From the NCBI GenBank assembly GCA_018692925.1, contig JABHLH010000004.1, positions 26,523 through 90,522 of the forward strand: a stretch of 64,000 nucleotides of DNA, read 5' to 3'. The notes under the pieces were generated by a model, which searched no databases, was not told where the DNA came from, and was given only the letters and a program-made list of their open reading frames with translations. Position 1 is the stretch's first letter, and each line of letters begins with the position of its first letter. The stretch comes from an archaeon. Lineage in GTDB: Archaea > Nanobdellota > Nanobdellia > SCGC-AAA011-G17 > GW2011-AR17. Both the position numbers and the translations under genes were made by a program. Shown here piece after piece: positions 15,998-26,104 of this stretch.

Positions 15998-18900
15998 ATG
16001 TTTAAGAAAACAATTGAGGGGAGAACTTATTATCATACTACTTACAAGGATAAGGATAATAAAATTCGGAACCAATATCTTGGAACTTCTGAATCTGAAG
16101 CTTTAGAAAAAGAAAAAAAAATAAAAAATTTTAAAAAATTCCCTAAATCTGCAATCTTATTTATCTTTCTTGGAATTATCCTAATAACTTTTCTTTTGCA
16201 ATGGAGTACTTTAACTGGTTTCTTTTTTTTAGAAACTACAAACATTGTAACTTTTGACATTGATGATACTTGGGATTTAACAAATTCATTTATTCGTATT
16301 AGCCAAAATGAAACTTTTTTTGACATTAATGATTTAACTGATTTAGTTCAAAATAATAAAATTTCTATAGACTTAAGAAATTATGATTTACTCGAAGGTT
16401 ATCTTTATGTTGATTTAATTGTTGATGATTCTGTTGTAGCAAGCAAGTATGTTTATTTCTCTTTATCCTATGAAGAACCTGAAGAAGAATCAATTCTAGA
16501 AACTATTACTGAAACTTTTGAAGATACAATAACAGAAACTTTTTCTGAAGAAGCAACAGCAGAAACTTCTGAAGAGCAAGATACAACTTCTCTTTTTGAA
16601 ACATATGATAATTGGTTTGATGCTAACTCTACAGGAACTTTTCAAGTTGATTATTTAGCGATAGAACCTCAAACAGCTTTTAACAATAATACTTTAACCT
16701 GTGCAAATGGTACAACTAGTACTGATGTTACACACCTTTATTATTTATGGTATCTAAATGATTCTTATTTGGGTTCAGCAAATAGAAATTCAACTTTAGA
16801 CACAGGAAACTTTTCTGTTGGAGAATATGTAGACTGTGCAATTCTTCCTCAATCAAATGCTGACCTAATTGCATATTGGCCTTTTGATGAAGGCTCAGGA
16901 ACTACAATTAATGATGTAATAGGAAGAAATAATGGGGTCTTAGTAAATAGTCTTGGCTGGGATACTGGAAAATATTCAAAATCAATTGTTTTTTCAGCAA
17001 CCGAAAATATGACAATCACAACACCTTCAGAATTAAATCATACAATGAATTTTACACATGAATTTTGGGTTTATCCAACAGCAGCAACAGATCTTCAAGT
17101 TTTTGATTATGGAACTTTTACAATTTCTGTAAATGCTTATGAACCTCAAATTGATTTTCAAGGTTCTGGAGAAGATCCTGGATTAAAACTTTCAACATTT
17201 GGTGGAGCTCCTAAAAATATTTGGACTCATTTAGCATTTACTTATGATTCCTCAACAATTTCAATTTATGTTAATGGTGTTTTAGATAATTCAACATCTT
17301 ACAATTTAGCTCTTACAGGAATGAACGGTACAGCTTACATAGGAACAGATGAATCAGGTCTTCCTTTTAGAGGATTGATTGATGAATATGCTATTTTTAA
17401 TAGAAGTTTAACAGCTACAGAAGTTTTGGATCATTACCAAAATGGAATAATTACTTATTCTAGAAATTCAACATTAATTGCAGAGACTCAAAAATATAAT
17501 TACAATAATGGAACTTTAACAAATGTAAACATAACAGCAGAGTCAGGCAACATTACTTTAGCAAATGATTCAACAGTTTATTATTCCAGAGGTAATTTCA
17601 CATCACAAATTTTTGAACTTAAAGATTGGAATGATGAAGCTTTCTTAAGATGGAATAATGAAACTCCTGCAGGAACAAATTTAACAATGCAATTAAGAAC
17701 TGGTCACAGATTATACAACGAGAGTATAGTTTGGAGTGAATTTTCTGGTTCAGATCCAACAAGAGCAAAAGATGATAATATAGTTTTAGCTTTAGATTTT
17801 ACATCAAAAGAAACAAATTTAACAACTGAATTAAGAACAGGTAATGATCTAATAATAAAACCAAATTATTTTGTTTATGATGGTGTTCATTCTAGTGGTG
17901 CTTTGTATTCTGGGAAGGTTGTTACATCTGTTTCTAATGGATTTACTGATTTAAGATTAAGTACAGTACAGAATTATTCTATAGAAATTTGGGTAAAACC
18001 AAGAAATACTGTTGAAGACATTGGTTTTCTTTCAAAGACCAATTATCAACTACATACAAATTCTTCAGGAAATTTACAATTTATTATGGATACTGGTAAT
18101 GTAGATTATTCTTTAAATAGTACTTCTGTACTTCCTCTAAATAGTTGGTCACATATATTAATTTCAAATAATGCAGATAACATGACATCTCTTTATTTGA
18201 ATGGAAAAAAAGAATCTAATATTACTATGAATGGAACTATTGCTGGTAGTACATCTATTTTAAAATTAGGTGGTTCTGATGGGAAATCTACTTTTAATGG
18301 TTCAATAGATTCTGTCATAATTTACAATAGAACTTTATCTGAACAAGATGCTTATGAACATTACATTGGTAGATATCATAATTCTAATGGAGAATATACT
18401 CCTGCATTAAATGATGTTTTTCAATATAGGGCAATTTTTGAAACTTCAGATACAGCAATTTCACCAACACTGACTGATATAAATTTAAAACTTAGAAATT
18501 ATACTACCCACATTCAAAATAATCCTGTTAGTGCAACAAATTTAACTGCGCCTGGTTTTTCATTAAATTTAAGTTTAGGTTCTTATTCATTTAATTGGAC
18601 AAATGCAACTGATATAGATTCAGATTATATCTATTATGAATTTATATTAGCTAATTTTAGTAATTTTTCCTCCCCTATCCTTTCTAGATTTGCAATAAAT
18701 AATTTTTCAGAATTAGATAAAGCAGATGATAACTATACTATATTAGTAGAACATTTTGAAAATTTAGAAGATCTTAATTCAAATTCTTGGCTTACAGAAG
18801 ATACTGGATTTGAACCCGGTAGATGGAGTGAAGGATTAGAAATAAGTGGTTCAACTGATTATTTAAAAATTTCAGCATCAGGAGTAATTTCAAATATCTC

Positions 18901-21082
18901 CGGAACAATAGAATTTTGGGCAAAACCTTATTGGGCACCTACTGATTCAGAAGATAATTTTTTCATACATCAAAATAATGATAGGATTGAATTAAATAGA
19001 ACAAATTCTTTATTAAGTTTAAGATTTGGAGATAATCTTCATACACCTTTAACATATAATATAAGTTCATGGTCAGCTTCAGAATGGCACCATATTGCAT
19101 TTTCTTGGGAGACCGAAAAAAATGTAACTTTATTTCTTGATGGTGTTCAAGTGAATAAAACTTCTTTGGATGCTATTCCTCATAATTTTCAAGGTTTCTT
19201 TTTCGTAGGTTCAAGGACAAATTCAGGTGCACAGTTTGATGGTGTTATAGATGAAATCAGAATAAGTAATGTTGCTAGAGATTCAATTACAAATTTAAAT
19301 TGGACAAACTACAGTTATGTTTCACCTTCTAGTTATGCTGATGGAACTTATTTATGGCAAGCAAGAGCATTAAGTTCTAAAGCACAATTATCAGATAGGT
19401 CAAGAACAACATATTTTTCAGCTTGGGATAATGAAACTGTAGTTTTTGAAACCAGAGCTCCTGTAATTTCAATTACTGATGATCCTTCAAAAGAATTATC
19501 TGATGCATCAACATTACTATTATTAACAACTGACGAGCTTTCAACTTGTTATTGGAAAAATAAATCTATTGCTTTTGAACCAATGAGTAGTCCAGATAGT
19601 ATGAGTCACAATGTTACTGTAAATATTACTGAGTATGGTATTGATACATTTTATTTCTTATGTAATGATTCTTTTGGTAGAACTACAAATGAAACTACAA
19701 GTTATTATGTTTTTGAAAATGAAGATGCAATTTATGAAACTTCAGCTAAATATAATTTCACTGCAAATCAAGTAAATAATTTAAGTATTACAACAACAGA
19801 TTCACTAAATTTAACAACTCAAAATGATATTACAGGAAAAGCATATCTGGTTGTTCATACTTGGGCAAAGTTTCCTGAATATACAACCATTGATTATGGT
19901 ATAAAGGCACCAACAAAATATATGACTTATTTTTTAGATGAAAATATTGAAAACAACATTACTGGAAACATTACAATCGATTTAGCTTATTCTTCTTCAG
20001 ATACTGACGACAGAGAAAGAGATACAGCAAGAATTTATTATTTTAATCATTCATTTGATCCGGCAAATAATTTAGGTAACTGGTCTGAATTTTATTCTGA
20101 CATTTACACATTATCTTCTTCTGGTGGAGACGAACTTATTAATACTACTAAAATGGGAACTTATACTTTCTTTGTAAACCTTACAGAAGATTTAATTCTA
20201 TCTAGATCTACAACAGCAGCTTCATCAGGAGAAGGCTTAGCTGCTGACGATGTAATTGAGATTGAAATTGAAGAAGAAGAAGAATTTTATGAACTAGAAT
20301 TTTATTTTACAGAAATTCTTGGTGGGGAAGAAAACTACTTAGAAGTTTATGATGAAGAAACAGGTATTTTAGAACTTTACTTCACTTCAAATACTAACCA
20401 AGAAGATGTATTTATTTTAGTTGGATCTAATGTTAATACTCAAGATGATATTTACAAATCCTTTTATATTGATGGATTAAATTTAAAAGATTCAGAACTT
20501 GATACTTTATCTATTATTTATGGTGTTGAAAAATCCTGGTCAGATAATTATCTTGATCAAGAATTAATAATTCAAGATAAGGATGGAAATACTTTTGCTT
20601 TTGAATTAATTGAGGAAGATGAAGATTTCGGATATTATTATGCTGAATTAGATTCTTTTGCAACTTTCTATGTTACAACTGGAGATACTATTGTTGAAGA
20701 AGTGGTTGAAGAGATTGAAGAAGAAGAGGAAGAAGAAAGTTTTGCTGAAGAAGTTTTATCTTCATTACTTGCAGCAGATTTTGATTCAGAATCAGTTTCA
20801 ACAAGTGTAGCAATATTACTTTACATAATCCTTGCAAACTTTGCAATTTTCTATTTCTTTAGAGCTGGGATCTCTACAATTTTAAGTACTGGGAAATTAT
20901 ATGATATTGAAGATAGTGAATTAACTTTTGAAGAAGAAGATGAGTTTACATCAAAATTGAAAAATTATATCTATTCTCAAATTGAACGAGGTATGGATCC
21001 AATTTCAATAACTAAACTTTTAACAGACAAAGGTTGGGACGAATCAAAAGTTAAAGATATAATTAATAATTTCAAGCTTTAA
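15998..21082 (+). CDS. Giant LamG-domain surface protein anchored at both ends
   Basis: 1694 residues. After a basic cytoplasmic start there is a membrane segment at about 50-70. At least three concanavalin-like LamG modules follow, around 285-480 (IAYWPFDEGSGTTINDVIGRNNGVL), 600-790 and 960-1120 (GTIEFWAKPYW), each ending in an xIDEyxIFNRsLt-type strand. Asn-x-Ser/Thr sites are very frequent, as in glycosylated archaeal surface proteins. An acidic EEEEEE linker precedes a second membrane segment near 1605-1630, and the last 60 residues (IERGMDPISITKLLTDKGWDESKVKDIINNF) form a small cytoplasmic helical domain. It is probably an adhesin or cell-contact protein. Its stop overlaps convergent nreA by 11 nt. 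Confidence 0.85.
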   Translation: MFKKTIEGRTYYHTTYKDKDNKIRNQYLGTSESEALEKEKKIKNFKKFPKSAILFIFLGIILITFLLQWSTLTGFFFLETTNIVTFDIDDTWDLTNSFIRISQNETFFDINDLTDLVQNNKISIDLRNYDLLEGYLYVDLIVDDSVVASKYVYFSLSYEEPEEESILETITETFEDTITETFSEEATAETSEEQDTTSLFETYDNWFDANSTGTFQVDYLAIEPQTAFNNNTLTCANGTTSTDVTHLYYLWYLNDSYLGSANRNSTLDTGNFSVGEYVDCAILPQSNADLIAYWPFDEGSGTTINDVIGRNNGVLVNSLGWDTGKYSKSIVFSATENMTITTPSELNHTMNFTHEFWVYPTAATDLQVFDYGTFTISVNAYEPQIDFQGSGEDPGLKLSTFGGAPKNIWTHLAFTYDSSTISIYVNGVLDNSTSYNLALTGMNGTAYIGTDESGLPFRGLIDEYAIFNRSLTATEVLDHYQNGIITYSRNSTLIAETQKYNYNNGTLTNVNITAESGNITLANDSTVYYSRGNFTSQIFELKDWNDEAFLRWNNETPAGTNLTMQLRTGHRLYNESIVWSEFSGSDPTRAKDDNIVLALDFTSKETNLTTELRTGNDLIIKPNYFVYDGVHSSGALYSGKVVTSVSNGFTDLRLSTVQNYSIEIWVKPRNTVEDIGFLSKTNYQLHTNSSGNLQFIMDTGNVDYSLNSTSVLPLNSWSHILISNNADNMTSLYLNGKKESNITMNGTIAGSTSILKLGGSDGKSTFNGSIDSVIIYNRTLSEQDAYEHYIGRYHNSNGEYTPALNDVFQYRAIFETSDTAISPTLTDINLKLRNYTTHIQNNPVSATNLTAPGFSLNLSLGSYSFNWTNATDIDSDYIYYEFILANFSNFSSPILSRFAINNFSELDKADDNYTILVEHFENLEDLNSNSWLTEDTGFEPGRWSEGLEISGSTDYLKISASGVISNISGTIEFWAKPYWAPTDSEDNFFIHQNNDRIELNRTNSLLSLRFGDNLHTPLTYNISSWSASEWHHIAFSWETEKNVTLFLDGVQVNKTSLDAIPHNFQGFFFVGSRTNSGAQFDGVIDEIRISNVARDSITNLNWTNYSYVSPSSYADGTYLWQARALSSKAQLSDRSRTTYFSAWDNETVVFETRAPVISITDDPSKELSDASTLLLLTTDELSTCYWKNKSIAFEPMSSPDSMSHNVTVNITEYGIDTFYFLCNDSFGRTTNETTSYYVFENEDAIYETSAKYNFTANQVNNLSITTTDSLNLTTQNDITGKAYLVVHTWAKFPEYTTIDYGIKAPTKYMTYFLDENIENNITGNITIDLAYSSSDTDDRERDTARIYYFNHSFDPANNLGNWSEFYSDIYTLSSSGGDELINTTKMGTYTFFVNLTEDLILSRSTTAASSGEGLAADDVIEIEIEEEEEFYELEFYFTEILGGEENYLEVYDEETGILELYFTSNTNQEDVFILVGSNVNTQDDIYKSFYIDGLNLKDSELDTLSIIYGVEKSWSDNYLDQELIIQDKDGNTFAFELIEEDEDFGYYYAELDSFATFYVTTGDTIVEEVVEEIEEEEEEESFAEEVLSSLLAADFDSESVSTSVAILLYIILANFAIFYFFRAGISTILSTGKLYDIEDSELTFEEEDEFTSKLKNYIYSQIERGMDPISITKLLTDKGWDESKVKDIINNFKL

Positions 21083-22316
21083 AAAAATCTTTCAAAGTTC
21101 TTTGTTTATTTATATGGTCATAAACTTTACTTGTTTTCAAAGTCATATCCATATTATACTTAAATTTTTTCATAACTAAATCTTTTGCATATTTCAACAT
21201 CTCTTCTTTTGAATCAAACTCTTTTTCATTTTCCAAAGCTTTTCTTGTAGCTTCTCTTACAACCCAAACACCTAATGGCATTGAATATTCATTTGTAATA
21301 AATCTCAAAACTATCACAGCTCCTTGCCTTTTTGATTTCTTGAACTTTTCTAAAATACCAATTCTAGTAGCATAATATCCTCCAACACAATTATCAGCAT
21401 AATTTTTTCTTCCTTCATAAAACTCATGATCAGTCATAACTTTTAATTCTGTATTTGGATTCCACAATGTATCAGGCATATACATTTCAAAAAGTTCAAA
21501 GCTCCAAACTCTAGGAAAAAATAAAATCAAATAATAATTTCCTAAGTATCCACCAAAATATAATTTGTAATCAATTTCTTTAAAATCTTTAACTTCATTT
21601 ATTAAATCTTTTCCTAATGTATCATCCACTGCTGTTATTGACCATCTTGTTGGCACTAATTTTCTTTGTGTTTTTAATCCTAAAGTTCCTATAGATAATA
21701 AATTAGTTAAGAAATTTTCATCATAACCTTTTTTATATAAAATAGATAAAGCTCCTACTGATTTCAAATCATTATCTGAAACAACATAATCCACTTTTTT
21801 ATCAATCTTAGGATTTTCTTGCATAATTGCTTTTTTTAATTCAGCTCTAGCTCCCATAACAGTTTCAACATCAGAAGTTTTTACATTATAATGTGGTTTT
21901 TTATCTAAATTAAATTCAAGATCAACTGGCTTTGATGACATAGCAACTTCTTGGCTAGTACTTAAAAATTTAGAATTATTTGTTTTCACATAAGATTGAA
22001 AACTTGAATTAATTATAACTGATCTAAATTTTAAAACATCATCAATTTCAAAATTTCTTTTACTCCATTCATTTGGTGCCTCATATAATTCTGCATCCTT
22101 TTCAATTTTTTCTGGAGGTGCTAAGATACCTACATTTATTTTGGGATAATTATATCTTCCAACAAAAACTCCTGGTGCTGTTCCTTGAAAATCTTTTTTC
22201 TCTAATTTTTTCCCTTGCAGACTTTTAACTTTAGACATAATTGGGCAATAGCTATGTCCACATTTCAAAGGCTTACTATAATGTTTCCCCATACATTTCA
22301 AGCAATCAAATCCCAT
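21072..22316 (-). CDS. nreA: DNA repair protein NreA
   Basis: 414 residues from the ATG at 22316 (track start at 22322 is TTG). The N-terminal CLKCMGKHYSKPLKCGHSYCP is the zinc-finger-like region of archaeal Nre proteins, followed by the long conserved body with FQGTAPGVFVGRYNYP and GGYYATRIGILEKFKK. The C terminus ends in QRTLKDFFKA, a classical PCNA-interacting peptide (Q-x2-L-x2-FF). Nre proteins take part in DNA damage tolerance in archaea and act with the sliding clamp; the biochemical activity is not established. Convergent with the LamG gene. Confidence 0.92.
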   Translation of the reverse strand: MGFDCLKCMGKHYSKPLKCGHSYCPIMSKVKSLQGKKLEKKDFQGTAPGVFVGRYNYPKINVGILAPPEKIEKDAELYEAPNEWSKRNFEIDDVLKFRSVIINSSFQSYVKTNNSKFLSTSQEVAMSSKPVDLEFNLDKKPHYNVKTSDVETVMGARAELKKAIMQENPKIDKKVDYVVSDNDLKSVGALSILYKKGYDENFLTNLLSIGTLGLKTQRKLVPTRWSITAVDDTLGKDLINEVKDFKEIDYKLYFGGYLGNYYLILFFPRVWSFELFEMYMPDTLWNPNTELKVMTDHEFYEGRKNYADNCVGGYYATRIGILEKFKKSKRQGAVIVLRFITNEYSMPLGVWVVREATRKALENEKEFDSKEEMLKYAKDLVMKKFKYNMDMTLKTSKVYDHINKQRTLKDFFKA

Positions 22317-22494
22317 TTTCAAAATTTAGTAACTTTTCCCTTATATATTCTATGTCAATATTTAACAATAATCACAGAAACCTTTAAAAACTCTCAAATT
22401 TCCAAATTCATTAGTTATTTACCATTATTGGCTAAAGGACATGTGGGCATCACAACCTGAATCCTGCTTTTAGATGCAAATAACAGGAATTCAA

Positions 22495-23073
22495 ATGGGA
22501 ATATACAAATATATTGGAGAAATGTGGAAAAAGCCTAAAGCAAATTTAGGTGGATTATACAAAGAAAGACTAATTAAGTGGAGAAAAGAAGATTCTGTTG
22601 TTAAGATTGAAAGACCTACAAGACTAGATAGAGCTAGATCTCTTGGTTATCGTGCAAAAGTCGGAATTGTTATGTACAGAGTTCGAGTTAAGCGTGGTGG
22701 AAGAAAGAGAGAACAGAGAAAGAAAGGTCGAAGATCTAAAACTCAAAGAAGAGTAAAGATTGTAGGTATGAGTTATCAATGGATTGCTGAACAAAGAGTT
22801 CAAAGAAAGCATGCAAATATGGAAGTTCTAAATTCTTATCCAGTTGCTAAAGATGGTATTTATGCTTGGTTTGAAGTAATCATGGTTGATCCATACAAAT
22901 CAGAAATTAAATCTGATCCTAAATTAGCTTGGTTAAAATTCAGAAAACATACAAACAGAGTATTTAGAGGAAAGACATCTGCTGCAAGAAAGTCCAGAGG
23001 TTTATCTAAGAAAGGTATGGGTGCTGAGAAGTTAAGACCAAGTAGAAGATCAAACAAGAGTAGAAGTAAATAA
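22495..23073 (+). CDS. rpl15e: Ribosomal protein L15e (eL15)
   Basis: 192 residues from the second ATG (22495). The track starts seven codons earlier at 22474, but homologs begin MGxYKYIxExWKKPK, exactly as the inner start does. The basic segments [20 protein letters not shown] and [16 protein letters not shown] bind rRNA in the large subunit. The protein is archaeal/eukaryotic only. It has a long upstream region of about 170 nt shared with divergent nreA. Confidence 0.95.
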   Translation: MGIYKYIGEMWKKPKANLGGLYKERLIKWRKEDSVVKIERPTRLDRARSLGYRAKVGIVMYRVRVKRGGRKREQRKKGRRSKTQRRVKIVGMSYQWIAEQRVQRKHANMEVLNSYPVAKDGIYAWFEVIMVDPYKSEIKSDPKLAWLKFRKHTNRVFRGKTSAARKSRGLSKKGMGAEKLRPSRRSNKSRSK

Positions 23074-23105
23074 ATTTTTTATTTTATTATTTTTTTAATT
23101 TTTTT
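23074..23105. terminator. T-rich bidirectional termination region
   Basis: Between convergent rpl15e and the membrane protein the sequence is nearly all A/T with runs ATTTTTTATTTTATTATTTTTTTAATTTTTTTCG. Such T tracts terminate archaeal RNA polymerase. Part lies over the 3' end of the leftward gene. Confidence 0.5.
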
Positions 23106-23434
23106 CGTTTTTTAACTTTAGGTCTAATTGTTCTTACAACAACTACTTCTTGATCTTCATCTTCTTCAGGTCTTGAAAAAAAGAAATCTACTTTACCTAC
23201 TAAAAACATTAACATGAATATTAATAATACAATTAATAACAATGCCATTACAAATAATAAAAAGATTGAACTAAATAAAAATACTAAAAGAAATACTAAA
23301 GGAAAGATTAATGCAATACTAACTCTCATTGGATAGCTCATAACTTTTCTTCCACCCATTTGCAATCTACCTAATTTTAAAAACACTAGAAAAACTAGAA
23401 TCAAAAACAGATAAAATAATATTGTCCAAAACAT
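23087..23434 (-). CDS. Small integral membrane protein with basic tail
   Basis: 115 residues. One membrane segment at 2-20 and a long hydrophobic hairpin at about 38-82 (IALIFPLVFLLVFLFSSIFLLFVMALLLIVLLIFML) give three likely spans, then an acidic EEDEDQE and a basic KVKKRKKLKK tail. No family recognised. The tail would face the cytoplasm by the positive-inside rule. Confidence 0.65.
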   Translation of the reverse strand: MFWTILFYLFLILVFLVFLKLGRLQMGGRKVMSYPMRVSIALIFPLVFLLVFLFSSIFLLFVMALLLIVLLIFMLMFLVGKVDFFFSRPEEDEDQEVVVVRTIRPKVKKRKKLKK

Positions 23435-23522
23435 AAACTATTCTTTTCTTTTCAACTTTATAAAAATAATTGTTCTCAAACATATCCAAACTTATTTAAA
23501 TAACCCTGACTCATTTTAAATA

Positions 23523-25040
23523 ATGAAAAGAGGTTTGCTAGTTTTACTATTATTAATAATTATTCCGTCAGTCTCAGCACTTTCTGTTACATTAAATGCT
23601 CCAACAGATGCAGTTTCCAACAGTTCAACATCCTTTTTAGTAAATTGTTCGGTAACTGAAGAAACTTACAGCATGACATCAATAAAACTTTACACTGATG
23701 TTACTGGTACTTGGACAGAAACAAGTTCTTCAACAGGAAATATAAGTTCTGCACAATTTCCAGTTTCAAGTTTATCTGATGGTACATATACATGGAATTG
23801 TTTAGCAGAGAATGCAAATTTTGATACTGCTTTTGCAAGTGCTAATAGGACTTTCACAGTTTCAACTTCAACTTTTTCAGGTCCTATAGCAAACCAATCT
23901 TGGGCTGAAGATTCAAATAATACAAATGTTTTCGACTTAGATACTTATTTTTCTGGAGCAACTACATACACTGTTTCAGGTAACACTTCAATAAGAGTTA
24001 TAATTTCTTCTGATAATTTAGTAACTTTTTCTCCAACTATAAATTGGTCAGGTTCAGAAGTAGTTATTTTTTCATCAGATTTAGGAGCTTCTAGTAATAG
24101 TGTTAATTTAACTGTTACAAATGTAAACGATTCTCCTTCTTCAATATTAAATATTTCAAATAAGACTTTAGATGTTAGTGAAAATTACACTTTAGACATG
24201 TCAACTTATTTCAGTGACATTGATGGTGACTCCTTAAATTACACTATTTCCAATTCTCATTTTTCAGTTTCTGAAAATGGTGATTTATTAACAATTATTC
24301 CAGAAACTTCTTGGACAGGTGCTGAAGAAGTTTATATTACTGCTGCAGATTCTGCATTGTCAGCAAGTTCTAATGTATTTACAATAACAGTTGGTACAGT
24401 TACAACAACTACTGCAACAACAAATACTGCACCAAGTGTAGATTCTTTTACTCCAGATGCTGATACAAGTATTGAAGAAGGTGAAGCTGTAGATTTTTCT
24501 GTAACTTCTACAGATGCAGATTCAGATTCATTAACATATGCTTGGTACATTGATGATGTTGATCAATCTCATACAACAGCTTCATTTTCAAATACATTTG
24601 CTACTGTTGGTATTTATACTGTGAAGGTAGAAATTTCTGATGGTACTGATACAATAACTCAGTCCTGGACAGTTGCAGTTCAAACTGAAGAAGAATTAGA
24701 GGTTGCATCTATTTTATCCGACTCTACAGACTCAATAGTCTGTGGGAATGGTGTTTCTGAAGAAGGTGAAACTTGTACTTCTTGTCCATTAGATGTTCAA
24801 TGTGAATCAGGTTATCTTTGTAATGCTGGTATTTGTGAAGAAAAGAAAAGTAGCACAAAAGCAATCTTGATATTTTTACTTACCTTAGGGGGAATTATGG
24901 GTATAGGAGCATTTATATACTACTATACAACTCTTAGAAAAATTGGAAGACAACCAGGCAATTCTCGACCAGGAGTTTCTCTTGGAAAGAGGCAAGCACC
25001 ACCTGTAAATGTTTCAGATTTTTACAAAGGTAGAAGATGA
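23523..25040 (+). CDS. Surface protein with cadherin/PKD-like domains and Cys-rich stalk
   Basis: 505 residues. A signal peptide (MKRGLLVLLLLIIIPSVSA) is followed by Ig-like beta domains: residues 20-115, a cadherin-like pair near 120-290 (WAEDSNNTNVFDLDTYFSG, TLDVSENYTLDMSTYFSDIDGDSL) and a PKD-type domain near 310-390 (ISDGTDTITQSWTV). A six-to-seven-Cys segment (CGNGVSEEGETCTSCPLDVQCESGYLC) precedes a membrane span at about 445-465 and a short basic tail. It is an extracellular single-pass protein, likely adhesive. Its stop overlaps the DHH gene start (ATGA). Confidence 0.8.
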   Translation: MKRGLLVLLLLIIIPSVSALSVTLNAPTDAVSNSSTSFLVNCSVTEETYSMTSIKLYTDVTGTWTETSSSTGNISSAQFPVSSLSDGTYTWNCLAENANFDTAFASANRTFTVSTSTFSGPIANQSWAEDSNNTNVFDLDTYFSGATTYTVSGNTSIRVIISSDNLVTFSPTINWSGSEVVIFSSDLGASSNSVNLTVTNVNDSPSSILNISNKTLDVSENYTLDMSTYFSDIDGDSLNYTISNSHFSVSENGDLLTIIPETSWTGAEEVYITAADSALSASSNVFTITVGTVTTTTATTNTAPSVDSFTPDADTSIEEGEAVDFSVTSTDADSDSLTYAWYIDDVDQSHTTASFSNTFATVGIYTVKVEISDGTDTITQSWTVAVQTEEELEVASILSDSTDSIVCGNGVSEEGETCTSCPLDVQCESGYLCNAGICEEKKSSTKAILIFLLTLGGIMGIGAFIYYYTTLRKIGRQPGNSRPGVSLGKRQAPPVNVSDFYKGRR

Positions 25041-26104
25041 TAACTGAGGAACAAATAAAAGAAATTAGAGAATTGATTAAACAAGCAAATAATCCAATGA
25101 TTTTATTTGATGATGACCAAGATGGTCTTTGTTCTTTTCTATTAATCAAAAAATATTTAGGCAAAGGTTATGGTTTACCTTATGTGTATAGAGATGGGAA
25201 TGAGAATGATTTTTTAATTGAAAATATTCACAACAATAATCATGATTTACTTATTTTCTTAGATGTTCCTTTTATTGACCAATATTTTTTAGACAAAATT
25301 ACTGAGATTCCTATTGTTCACATTGATCACCATCCTCCTCACAATTTAAAAGCAAAAAATTATCATTATTTTAATCCTATGCTTAATGACAAAGAAAATA
25401 ATCTTTCAACAACTTATTGGGCATACAAAATCAGTGAAGGTCCAGAGTGGTTAGCTTCCATTGGTATTATTGCAGATTGGTTTATCCCTCCTTTTTACAA
25501 AGAATTACAAAAAAAATATCCTGATTTACTTCCCAAAACAGTTAAATCTCCTGGTGATGTTTATTTCAAATCAAATTTATCTGAATTAATCAAGGGTTAT
25601 GCATTTTGTTTGAAAGGAAAAAGAGAAGATGTTAGATCCAACATTAATACTTTATTAAAAATTGAAGATCCTTATGAAATTTTAGAAGAAAAAACACCTG
25701 CTGGAAAGAAAATAAAAAAATATTATTCAAAACGTCTTAAGCGTTATAATAAAATGTTAAATGATGCTTTAGATTCATACAAAAGTTTAGATTCAAAAGA
25801 TAATTTATTTGTATATACTTATGTTTCTGGAAAAGATAGTTTTAGTTCTATGCTCTCAACAGAATTAACTTACCACATAAAAGCAAAGGTTCTATGTATT
25901 GCTCGAGTTAAGGAAGGCGAAACAATTATTAGTTGGAGATCTAGAAAAGTAAGTTTACCTGACAAAATCCAAATAGCTTTAGAAGGATTACAAGGTAGAG
26001 GTGGTGGTCATAAACTAGCTTGTGGAACTGGAATTAAAAATGAAGATTTTCCTGAATTTCTAAAAAGAATGAAAGATTTAATTGATGAAGATTTAAATAA
26101 ATAA
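25037..26104 (+). CDS. DHH/DHHA1 family phosphoesterase
   Basis: 355 residues. FDDDQDGLCSFLLIKKYL is motif I of the DHH family, FLDVPF the second acidic motif, and VHIDHHPPHN the DHH signature that binds manganese. The C-terminal GLQGRGGGHKLACGTG is the DHHA1 substrate motif. The family includes RecJ-like exonucleases, nanoRNases and cyclic-dinucleotide phosphodiesterases; archaeal members of this size are often RecJ/GAN-like or oligonucleotide nucleases. The ATGA overlap couples it to the surface protein upstream, an odd pairing. It converges on the presenilin-like gene with a 12-nt overlap. Confidence 0.85.
   Translation: MITEEQIKEIRELIKQANNPMILFDDDQDGLCSFLLIKKYLGKGYGLPYVYRDGNENDFLIENIHNNNHDLLIFLDVPFIDQYFLDKITEIPIVHIDHHPPHNLKAKNYHYFNPMLNDKENNLSTTYWAYKISEGPEWLASIGIIADWFIPPFYKELQKKYPDLLPKTVKSPGDVYFKSNLSELIKGYAFCLKGKREDVRSNINTLLKIEDPYEILEEKTPAGKKIKKYYSKRLKRYNKMLNDALDSYKSLDSKDNLFVYTYVSGKDSFSSMLSTELTYHIKAKVLCIARVKEGETIISWRSRKVSLPDKIQIALEGLQGRGGGHKLACGTGIKNEDFPEFLKRMKDLIDEDLNK

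Noticed and set aside
18805-18825. GGATTTGAACCC, a reverse-strand T-arm-like word in the LamG gene
   Set aside because: No acceptor or anticodon stem surrounds it; it is codons for GFEPG within an intact reading frame.
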